Source: Methanobacteriota archaeon
Lineage (GTDB): Archaea > Hydrothermarchaeota > Hydrothermarchaeia > Hydrothermarchaeales > SZUA-236
Assembly (NCBI GenBank): GCA_003695745.1
Contig: RFHW01000039.1
Location: 1 to 6,699, forward strand
Direction of reading: 5' to 3'
DNA: 6,699 nucleotides
The notes under the pieces: model-generated
Database searches by the model: none
What the model saw: only the letters and a program-made list of their open reading frames with translations
What the model was told of the DNA's origin: nothing
Made by a program: the position numbers and the translations under genes
In this document: positions 1-5,667 of the stretch, piece after piece
Position numbering within the stretch: position 1 is the stretch's first letter
Layout of the letters: every line of letters begins with the position of its first letter

Positions 1-62
1 ATTTAAAGAGAAGGTTAAATCACTTGTTAAAACATAAATAGGGATCGAAAACCCAATGAGTT

Positions 63-359
63 CTATTCCAATTCTCTTTCAAATATTTCCACTCCCTCAT
101 AACCCATGTGTTGTCCATATTCATCGTCTTTTCGTACTTTGTAATCTTCAGCTTTCTCTCTGGTTTCAAAAGCCTTGACCTCTTCAAGAGTGCCTCCCCA
201 CAGCATAGCCGTCACATAGACCTTTTCTGGGAGTTTTATAATAACGTTCTTAGCTCCGCCTTCTTCTAGCCCTTTGATGAATTTTAAAGCGTCTTCTCTG
301 GAGCTTAACCGTGCTTCCTGTATTCCACCGCCGTTTCTATCGATCCATTCTATTTTCAT
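63..359 (-). CDS. Small hypothetical protein, 98 aa
   Basis: I do not recognise this protein securely. It is intact, starts at ATG 359-357 and ends at TAG 65-63. It is soluble, charged and has no signal peptide, membrane segment or cysteine. The first ~45 residues (MKIEWIDRNGG..., then REDALKFIKGLEEGGAKNV) look like a small alpha/beta unit. The second half (VYVTAMLWGGTLEEVKAFETREKAEDY... ending EIFERELE) has the look of small archaeal and phage proteins with a 'VYVV..LWGG...V..F.t.eeAe.Y' strand-helix pattern; this is memory of a pattern, not a search. No good Shine-Dalgarno is visible, and a weak AT-rich box about 30 bases upstream (around 387-394) could allow near-leaderless transcription. 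It lies in the AT-rich accessory-looking left edge. The regular alternation of hydrophobic and charged residues makes it more likely a real gene than chance. Confidence 0.6.
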   Translation of the reverse strand: MKIEWIDRNGGGIQEARLSSREDALKFIKGLEEGGAKNVIIKLPEKVYVTAMLWGGTLEEVKAFETREKAEDYKVRKDDEYGQHMGYEGVEIFERELE

Positions 360-452
360 TTTTTAGCCCGGACTTTATGTTGTGTTCATAATTCAAGTAA
401 TTAGCCACAATTTACACACTAAACAGATACAATCATCAACAACCTCTGGACA

Positions 453-540
453 ATGAAGGCACTTAAGAAGAGGCGATGAGGATATTGAGCAGGCAGGAAA
501 AAGAAGCTGTTTTGTTAAGGACATGCTTGATGAGCTGTGA
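453..540 (+). pseudogene. Possible antitoxin remnant upstream of a RelE-like relic
   Basis: No intact frame exists here, but pieces of protein-like sequence are spread over three plus-strand frames: MKALKK from ATG 453, GDEDIEQAGK around 472-501, EKEAVLLR around 497-520, and KDMLDEL ending at TGA 538-540. The last piece stops four bases before ATG 544 of the toxin-like relic, the usual antitoxin-then-toxin spacing. If real, at least two frameshifts have destroyed it. The family cannot be named. This rests mainly on context and is a weak call. Confidence 0.22.
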
Positions 541-543
541 AAA

Positions 544-769
544 ATGGCGTCGTGTGTCAAACGGACAGATACGATTCTATAGTCATTGAGAAATATCAGG
601 AAGGACGGAAAGGCCCTTGAGGAGCTTGACAAAAAGATCAAGAGGTTGCAGGAAGACCCATTGAACGTCGGAGGGGCTTACCGGCGAACTTCGTGGTAAA
701 GTGGTCAACGCGATTGCAAAGAGATATCGCCAGATATTCACGCCCGTTGAAGGGGAGAAGGTAGGTTAA
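544..769 (+). pseudogene. Degraded RelE/ParE-type toxin
   Basis: Reading from ATG 544, one frame gives MASCVKRTDTIL, an in-frame TAG at 580-582, then SLRNIRKDGKALEELDKK, IKRLQEDPLNVGGA up to about 675. The similarity then continues in another frame from 677: LTGELRGKVVNAIAKRYRQ, IFTPVEGEKVG, ending at TAA 767-769. Joined, this follows the layout known for RelE/ParE mRNA-interferase-fold toxins: a helical N-terminus, a 'L.edPl..g..L.GeLrGk' turn, then '..kRYRiIf.' beta strands. One nonsense codon and one frameshift near 672-677 separate the parts, so it should be inactive. The last beta strand also appears cut short. The assignment rests on motif memory; other small RelE-fold proteins are possible. 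Confidence 0.42.
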
Positions 770-922
770 TTTGAATTTGATCGACCAACGGGAGCGTGTC
801 TATTAGGCTCTTTTAGACGCCGATCTGTATATGCCTCCATTGAGGCTGTAAGGAGATTGGTAAATCTCTAGAGAAAGGCTACTCAGTAGGGCTCCTTCAG
901 AAAAAGCATGAAAAGATAGCCT
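770..922 (+). other. Gene-free stretch with unrecognised coding debris
   Basis: There is no intact gene between the toxin-like relic and the ribC stop. The plus strand again shows protein-like fragments broken by stops and frame changes: LNLIDQRERVY then a stop, ALLDADLY, then YASIEAVRRLVNL and, after another shift, [21 protein letters not shown] reaching into the ribC 3' end. They could be the tail of one decayed gene, but I cannot assign a family. No RNA gene, repeat array or clear terminator is visible here. Confidence 0.3.
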
Positions 923-1417
<495 letters not shown>

Positions 1418-1442
1418 ATCCAGTGGAGGTATAAAAAAGGCT

Positions 1443-2600
1443 ATGGTCTCTGAGAGAGTCTCTTCCCTGAAGCCATCCCTCACCCTTGAGGTCACGGCTA
1501 AAGCCAGGGCCATGAAAGCCCGGGGCATCGAGGTCATTGGCTTCGGAGCGGGCGAGCCGGACTTTGACACGCCCGGCCACATCAAGGAAGCCCTCTACAG
1601 GGCGGTGAAAGAAGGCTTCATATATTATACGCCGGTCTCAGGGATTCCAGAGCTGAAAGAGGCGATCGCCCGGAAACTCAAAAGGGACAACAGCCTCGAT
1701 TACACCCCTGATGAGGTTATAGTGACGCCCGGGGCGAAGCAGGCCCTCTATGAGGCGGTGATGGCCCTTCTCAACCCCGGTGAGGAGGCGCTGGTGCCGC
1801 AGCCACACTGGGTGTCCTATGTGCCCATGATAAAGCTGGCAGGCGGCGTTCCGGTTCCGGTGCCAACCGCCGTGGAGGACGGCTTTCTCTTTGACAGGGA
1901 GGACCTTGAGAAGAGGCTTACAGCCAGGACAAGGCTTCTCATCCTGAACTCGCCCAGCAACCCCACAGGCGCCGTGCTGGATAGAAAGAGGCTTGAGGAG
2001 ATAGCAGGCTTCTGCGCTGAAAACGACCTATATGTCATCTCAGACGAGATATATGAGCACATCATCTATGATGCGGTGCACACAAGCATAGCCTCCATGA
2101 GGGACATGCGGGAGCGGACCATCACCGTGAACGGCTTCTCCAAGGCCTATTCCATGACAGGCTGGAGGCTTGGCTACGCCGCAGGGCCGGAAGAGGTCAT
2201 AAGGCTCATGGCAAACCTTCAGGGCCATTCCGTGTCCAACGCCACCTCCTTTGTGCAGAAGGCGGGTGTGGCTGCCCTTGAAGGTGATCAGGGCTGTGTG
2301 CGGGAGATGGTGAGGGAGTTCCGCAGGAGGCGGGACAGGATCGTGGAGCTGCTCAATGAGATCGACGGCGTCCGATGTCCTGTGCCGCAGGGAGCGTTCT
2401 ATGCCTTCCCGGACTGGAGGGACCTTGAGAAAGACTCTCTGAAGCTGTCCAAGATGCTTCTGGAGGAGGCGAAGGTCGCGGTGGTCCCGGGAGCGGCCTT
2501 CGGAGAGGCGGGCGAGGGTTTTCTGCGCTTTTCCTATGCAACGTCCATGGAAAACATTGAAAAAGGGATGGAGAGAATTAGAAGGGCTGTGAAGGGATAG
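1443..2600 (+). CDS. aspC: PLP-dependent class I aminotransferase, probable aspartate aminotransferase
   Basis: This is a cytosolic fold-type I PLP enzyme, most likely transferring the amino group between aspartate and 2-oxoglutarate. The 385 aa are full length for the prokaryotic AspC subgroup. Visible landmarks are GAGEPDFDTP (35-44), YYTPVSGIPELKEAIA (61-76), TPGAKQAL (95-102), PHWVSY with Trp123, NSPSNPTG (169-176, Asn173), SDEIYEHIIYD (200-210; Asp201 to the PLP nitrogen, Tyr204 to O3'), GFSKAYSMTGWRLGY (231-245; Lys234 Schiff base, Arg242 near the phosphate) and LRFSYA (361-366; Arg362 for the substrate carboxylate). ATG 1443 is the only good start. GGAGGT at 1425-1430 is 12 bases away, a long spacing, so leaderless initiation is plausible. 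It is first in an operon, three bases before purE. Substrate choice within this subgroup (aspartate, aromatic or other acceptors) cannot be fixed from sequence. Confidence 0.88.
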   Translation: MVSERVSSLKPSLTLEVTAKARAMKARGIEVIGFGAGEPDFDTPGHIKEALYRAVKEGFIYYTPVSGIPELKEAIARKLKRDNSLDYTPDEVIVTPGAKQALYEAVMALLNPGEEALVPQPHWVSYVPMIKLAGGVPVPVPTAVEDGFLFDREDLEKRLTARTRLLILNSPSNPTGAVLDRKRLEEIAGFCAENDLYVISDEIYEHIIYDAVHTSIASMRDMRERTITVNGFSKAYSMTGWRLGYAAGPEEVIRLMANLQGHSVSNATSFVQKAGVAALEGDQGCVREMVREFRRRRDRIVELLNEIDGVRCPVPQGAFYAFPDWRDLEKDSLKLSKMLLEEAKVAVVPGAAFGEAGEGFLRFSYATSMENIEKGMERIRRAVKG

Positions 2601-2603
2601 AGG

Positions 2604-3035
2604 ATGGCGTCAGTGACCATAATTGCAGGAAGCAAGTCCGATGAAGGTCTTGTGAGGAAGATCGAGGAGGTCCTTGACGAGCTCGGGGCCACATATGAAT
2701 CTCACATAGCCTCTGCGCACAGGGACCCTGAGAAGGTGGAGGAGATCATCCGCTCTTCAGAGGCCGATGTCTTCATAGGTGTTGCCGGGCTCTCCGCAGC
2801 TCTTCCAGGGGTGATCGCCTCGCGCACGGTCAAGCCGGTGATAGGGGTTCCAAGGGATGTGAAGCTCAACGGGCTGGACGCCCTTCTGTCCATTGCACAG
2901 ATGCCGCCGGGCGTCCCTGTTGCGACGGTCGGCGTTGATAACGCCAGGAACGCCGCCATACTTGCCGTGGAGATCCTCGCCCTGAAGGACAGTGAGCTGG
3001 GCGAGAGGCTCGCAGCCTACCGCAGGAGAGGATAG
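2604..3035 (+). CDS. purE: PurE, AIR carboxylase / N5-CAIR mutase
   Basis: PurE forms 4-carboxy-AIR (CAIR) in de novo purine synthesis, either from AIR and CO2 or by rearranging N5-CAIR made by PurK. The 143-aa single-domain protein has GSKSD (9-13, phosphate loop), SAHR (37-40, His39 in the position of the catalytic histidine), AGLSAALPGVIA (61-72), KPVIGVP (77-83), NGLDALLSIAQMPPGVPVAT (89-108) and NARNAAILAVEIL (113-125). Most class I PurE proteins have His in an 'AAHLPG' motif; here it reads SAALPG, so that histidine is absent. No purK is in the window, so which substrate is used is open. It lies three bases after the aminotransferase stop, and AGGAGG just after its own stop serves the next gene, so the three are cotranscribed. 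Aspartate from the upstream enzyme is used by PurC on PurE's product. Confidence 0.93.
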   Translation: MASVTIIAGSKSDEGLVRKIEEVLDELGATYESHIASAHRDPEKVEEIIRSSEADVFIGVAGLSAALPGVIASRTVKPVIGVPRDVKLNGLDALLSIAQMPPGVPVATVGVDNARNAAILAVEILALKDSELGERLAAYRRRG

Positions 3036-3047
3036 AGGAGGCTTCTC

Positions 3048-3836
3048 ATGGCCGAGGTCTTGGTCGCGGCAGTGGTGCTGGCAGCCGTGGCAGCTGCGTT
3101 CATGCTCTGGTTTCAGAAAAAGAGAGGGTCTTCATCGGCAGATTCTGTCGCACCCTCTGAAAGGCTCACCTTCAAAAAACCTGAGGTGGAGGAGAGCCCT
3201 TCTGTAGCCGAGTTCCAGAGGACGCTGGGCAGATCCGCCATCATAGAGTATCTGCCCACAGACACCTATGAGAAGGCGACCATAACGGCTGTGGCCAACT
3301 ATCTCAGCTCAGGGAAAAACGTGGTCCTCGTCTCTCAGGCGCCGAGGGCAGGCCTCTATCATGAGAAGCTCCAGTATTTCATAGAGAAAGAGCTTGTGAA
3401 GATCGTGGAGATCACCGCTGAGAGCCCTCTTGCCAAGCCCCATATGTTCAAGGTGGCCACAGGCGGCGGCGCAGCCCAAGAGGAAGAGGATGTGAAGAAG
3501 GTGATCAGAGTCTCCATAAACAACCTGGAGTACCTTACAGAGATTGCAGAGCAGATGCCTGAGGGCAGCGTCCTCATCTTTGAGGCGCTCACGAACATCA
3601 TACTCTCCCTTGGAAAGGAGAGGAAGGAGGCGGTGTACAAGTTCTTCTCAGGCATTGTGGAGGAGATGTCTGCGAAAGACCGCACCCTTGTGGCCTTTCT
3701 CAACAGAGGCGCCCATGAAGCCTCTCTTATAAGCGCCTATGAAGGTCTCTTCGTCACCATCCTGCAGATAGAGGGCGAGACCCTTGTGACCCTTAAGGGT
3801 GAGAGGCGCAGGCTGCCCTTTCAAAGCCTTGAATAA
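3048..3836 (+). CDS. Membrane-anchored protein with a RecA/KaiC-like domain lacking a P-loop
   Basis: This 262-aa protein of unknown function is third in the aminotransferase-purE operon, with AGGAGG at 3036-3041 six bases before ATG 3048. Residues 3-22 form one hydrophobic helix (LVAAVVLAAVAAAFMLWF) followed by QKKR, giving an N-out, cytoplasmic-body anchor. Residues ~28-58 are a polar linker. The body (60-262) has alternating strands and helices: AIIEYLPTDTYEKATITAV (64-82), KNVVLVSQAPRAGLYHEKL (90-108), VIRVSINNLEYLTEI (152-166), GSVLIFEALTNIILSLGKE (173-191), YKFFSGIVEEM (197-207), RTLVAFLNRGAHEASLISA (212-230) and FVTILQIEGETLVTLKGERR (235-254). The order resembles KaiC/RAD55-like or DUF835-type archaeal domains, with LIFEALT where those have the Walker B strand. 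No GxxxxGK[ST] is present, so ATPase activity is unlikely. The family assignment is by pattern memory only. It ends six bases from the convergent thiC stop. Confidence 0.75.
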   Translation: MAEVLVAAVVLAAVAAAFMLWFQKKRGSSSADSVAPSERLTFKKPEVEESPSVAEFQRTLGRSAIIEYLPTDTYEKATITAVANYLSSGKNVVLVSQAPRAGLYHEKLQYFIEKELVKIVEITAESPLAKPHMFKVATGGGAAQEEEDVKKVIRVSINNLEYLTEIAEQMPEGSVLIFEALTNIILSLGKERKEAVYKFFSGIVEEMSAKDRTLVAFLNRGAHEASLISAYEGLFVTILQIEGETLVTLKGERRRLPFQSLE

Positions 3837-3842
3837 CACCCT

Positions 3843-5066
3843 TTATTTCATGCTGCAGAAGTCGCCGCACATGGTGCATACCCGCGGGTCCCGAGGGTGG
3901 CGCCTCCCCCTCACCGCGCATGCCCTTTCAGGGTCCAGGAGGTGTTTGAACTGCTCCTCCCAGTCCAGCTTTGCCCGGGCCCCGGCCACCTGCAGGTCGC
4001 GGTGGCGTCCCCGGCCTCTTGCCACATCTGCGGCATGGGCGGCTATCTTCGATGCGATTACACCCTGCCTCACATCCTCAACATCCGGGAGGGCGAGGTG
4101 CTCTGAAGGCGTCACATAGCAGAGGAAATCGGCTCCGTGCATGGCCGCAACGGCCCCGCCTATTGCGCCGGCGATGTGGTCGTAGCCTGCGGCGATGTCT
4201 GTCACGATCGGGCCGAGCACATAGAACGGGGCGTCCTTGCAGACCTTTTTCTGGAGCAGGACATTGGCCTCGATCTCGTTCAGCGGCACATGTCCGGGCC
4301 CCTCCACCATGACGCCCACCCCTGCCCTGCGGCATTCCTCCACAAGCCCGCCGAGGAGGATGAGCTCCTCTATCTGCGCCCTGTCTGTTGCGTCGGCGAT
4401 GCAGCCCGGTCTCAGGGCGTCTCCAAGGCTCACCACCACATGATGGTCCTTTATCAGCTCGAGGAGGTAGTGGAAATCCCTGTATAAGGGGTTCTCCTTT
4501 TCTGTGTGGCGCATCCATCGTGCAAGGAGGGACCCGCCTCTTGAGACTATGCCTGTGACCCTTGTTGAGCGGTCCACCGTCTCAAGGGTCTTTTTCGTTA
4601 TGCCGGCGTGGATGGTCATGAAGTCAACGCCCATCTTCGCCTGCCTCTCTATGACGTTGAAGAGGGCGTCCTCCTCCATGTCGAGGATGGAGCCTGTCCG
4701 TCGCACCGTGTCAAGGGCCGCCTCATAGACTGGCACCGTGCCCAGCGGGATCTCCAGTTTGAGCAGCCTTTTCAAAAGACTCCAGGTGTCCCCGCCCACA
4801 GAGAGGTCCATTATGGTGTCTGCCCCGGCTTTCATTGCGGCCTTCGCCTTCTCGACCTCCTTCTTCTCATCGGCGATCTCAGGGGACATGCCGATATTGG
4901 CGTTCACCTTCACCGTGGTGTCACCGCCCACCGGCACAGGCTCAATATGGCGGCGGGCATTTTTCAGTATGATAACCCGCCCTGATGCTATGGCTTTTTG
5001 CAGCGCCTCTCTGTCCACACCCTCCCTTTCTGCTATGGTTTTAATGTCCTGGGCAGTGATGTTCAT
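3843..5066 (-). CDS. thiC: ThiC family radical SAM enzyme, HMP-P synthase (or BzaF-like)
   Basis: ThiC rearranges AIR to the thiamin pyrimidine phosphate HMP-P with a [4Fe-4S] cluster and S-adenosylmethionine. The 407 aa match the short archaeal/anaerobe form without the long bacterial N-terminal domain. Landmarks are VNANIGMSP (54-62), KAGADTIMDLSVGGD (79-93), GTVPVYEA (109-116), TIHAGIT (151-157), GIVSRGGS (172-179), SLGDALRPGCIADATD (213-228), MVEGPGHVP (253-261), YVTPSEHLALP (317-327) and the C-terminal cluster motif CTMCGDFCSMK (Cys397, Cys400, Cys404). His259 and His323 sit in the conserved metal-site motifs. The last spacing is CX2CX3C; many bacterial ThiC proteins have CX2CX4C. ATG 5066 is forced because an in-frame TGA lies three codons upstream. 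Nineteen bases separate it from the regulator gene, so they form one operon. A BzaF (5-hydroxybenzimidazole synthase) role is possible given the cobalt genes beyond the regulator. Confidence 0.92.
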   Translation of the reverse strand: MNITAQDIKTIAEREGVDREALQKAIASGRVIILKNARRHIEPVPVGGDTTVKVNANIGMSPEIADEKKEVEKAKAAMKAGADTIMDLSVGGDTWSLLKRLLKLEIPLGTVPVYEAALDTVRRTGSILDMEEDALFNVIERQAKMGVDFMTIHAGITKKTLETVDRSTRVTGIVSRGGSLLARWMRHTEKENPLYRDFHYLLELIKDHHVVVSLGDALRPGCIADATDRAQIEELILLGGLVEECRRAGVGVMVEGPGHVPLNEIEANVLLQKKVCKDAPFYVLGPIVTDIAAGYDHIAGAIGGAVAAMHGADFLCYVTPSEHLALPDVEDVRQGVIASKIAAHAADVARGRGRHRDLQVAGARAKLDWEEQFKHLLDPERACAVRGRRHPRDPRVCTMCGDFCSMK

Positions 5067-5073
5067 CTCCTTT
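5067..5073 (-). promoter_or_regulatory. thiC: Shine-Dalgarno directly abutting the thiC start
   Basis: On the minus strand AAAGGAG is followed at once by ATG 5066, leaving no spacer. A normal spacer is 5-9 bases. An in-frame TGA overlaps this region (TGA AAG GAG ATG), so the start cannot move upstream, and the next in-frame ATG is at residue 60. A weaker AGGG (5077-5080) about 10 bases upstream may be what the ribosome uses. Coupling to translation of the upstream regulator gene, which ends at 5086, is also possible. Confidence 0.4.
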
Positions 5074-5085
5074 CAACCCTCTTGG

Positions 5086-5616
5086 CTATCTGGATCCCGG
5101 CTTCACCTTTATATCGAGCTTCTTCTTTTTAACGTAGAGTATCTTTTTGACCTCCACTGTGAGGTCCTCCTTTATCCTGAACCTGTCCATGGGGACATCC
5201 GGGGCCCGTCCATTGACCTCGTAGATATAAAAACCTTCTTCGCCGTCGATCTTGGTGACAAAGCCCCGCTCGTCCCTGCGCTCTATTTTGACACCTGCTA
5301 TCTGGGTGAGGGCGTCTATGATGTTCGAGCCTTCTGGGACCTCCACCTCTGTTTCATCGCTGAAATACTCCAGGATCCTGTAGAGGGTGTCCGGCTTTGC
5401 CCTCAGCACCTGTGTGCGTCCGAATGTCCTTTTTTCTACGAGCCCCTTCTCCACAAGGAGCCTGCAGTGCTTCGACGCCTGCGGGACTGAGATCCCGAAC
5501 TCCCGCGCGATACCTGATATGTGCATCTCCCGCTTCATGAGCGCCTTCAGGATGTCCCTTCTGGTCCTGCTTCGAAGCACCTGGAAAAGATCAACAGTTG
5601 CCATCTTGGTTAACAT
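5086..5616 (-). CDS. ArsR-type winged-helix regulator with C-terminal beta-grasp-like sensor domain
   Basis: A 176-aa DNA-binding protein. Residues ~8-75 form an ArsR-type winged helix: FQVLRSRTRRDILKALMKRE (11-30), then HISGIAREFGISVPQASKHC (32-51, recognition helix), RLLVEKGLVEKRTFGRTQVL (52-71, wing). A spacer YRILEYFSDETEVEVPE leads into residues ~92-165: GSNIIDALTQIAGVKIERRD, GFVTKIDGEEGFYIYEVNG (118-136), DRFRIKEDLTVEVKK (144-158). That order, 'G.tviDAL', 'GfVt.IdG', 'fYiYeVNG', 'y.ikedltVevk', resembles the DUF4430/transcobalamin C-terminal-like beta-grasp domain; this is recognition from memory. The tail is Lys-rich (YVKKKKLDIKVK). It has one cysteine (Cys51) and no ArsR metal-box. 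It diverges from cbiM across a palindromic promoter and precedes thiC by 19 bases, so autoregulation and control of thiC and cobalt uptake are inferred. ATG 5604 is an alternative start: AAGGA abuts ATG 5616 but lies 12 bases from ATG 5604. Confidence 0.85.
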   Translation of the reverse strand: MLTKMATVDLFQVLRSRTRRDILKALMKREMHISGIAREFGISVPQASKHCRLLVEKGLVEKRTFGRTQVLRAKPDTLYRILEYFSDETEVEVPEGSNIIDALTQIAGVKIERRDERGFVTKIDGEEGFYIYEVNGRAPDVPMDRFRIKEDLTVEVKKILYVKKKKLDIKVKPGSR

Positions 5617-5633
5617 TCCTTAATCAAAAACCT

Positions 5634-5647
5634 ACATATAAATATGT
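5634..5647. promoter_or_regulatory. Divergent TATA/palindromic operator candidate between regulator and cbiM
   Basis: ACATAT-AA-ATATGT is an inverted repeat with six-base arms, centred at 5640.5. It contains TATAAATA on the plus strand and TATTTATA on the minus strand. Its centre is 27.5 bases from the cbiM ATG (5668), which predicts a leaderless or nearly leaderless cbiM mRNA. It is 24.5 or 36.5 bases from the two possible regulator starts (5616, 5604). A dimeric winged-helix protein bound here would block TBP on both strands. That role is inference; the symmetry and position are read directly. Confidence 0.6.
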
Positions 5648-5667
5648 CCCTCTTTTTATCTGCCTCC

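Noticed and set aside
41..54. GGG-N8-CCC hairpin followed by T-rich sequence on the minus strand as a terminator for the 98-aa gene
   Set aside because: A three-base stem with an eight-base loop is too weak, and the T tracts are short and interrupted.
580..582. In-frame TAG in the toxin-like frame as a possible pyrrolysine codon
   Set aside because: The frame is also frameshifted further on, and four genes in this window use TAG as their ordinary stop, so decay is the simpler reading.
393..641. Minus-strand open frame of 82 codons
   Set aside because: Its serine-rich product is the antisense of plus-strand coding debris, with no recognisable motif or start signal.
4738..5490. Plus-strand open frame of 250 codons antisense to thiC and the regulator
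   Set aside because: It covers parts of two well-supported minus-strand genes, has no family resemblance, and reads as the shadow of GC-rich coding sequence.
5086..5616. Regulator as the archaeal thiamin repressor ThiR, because thiC follows
   Set aside because: ThiR is a helix-turn-helix fused to a ThiN domain; the C-terminal half here is too short and lacks ThiN-like sequence.
5644..5667. Longer cbiM start at ATG 5644
   Set aside because: CbiM needs Met1-His2 as metal ligands, so the start must be ATG 5668; the earlier ATG overlaps the TATA/palindrome.
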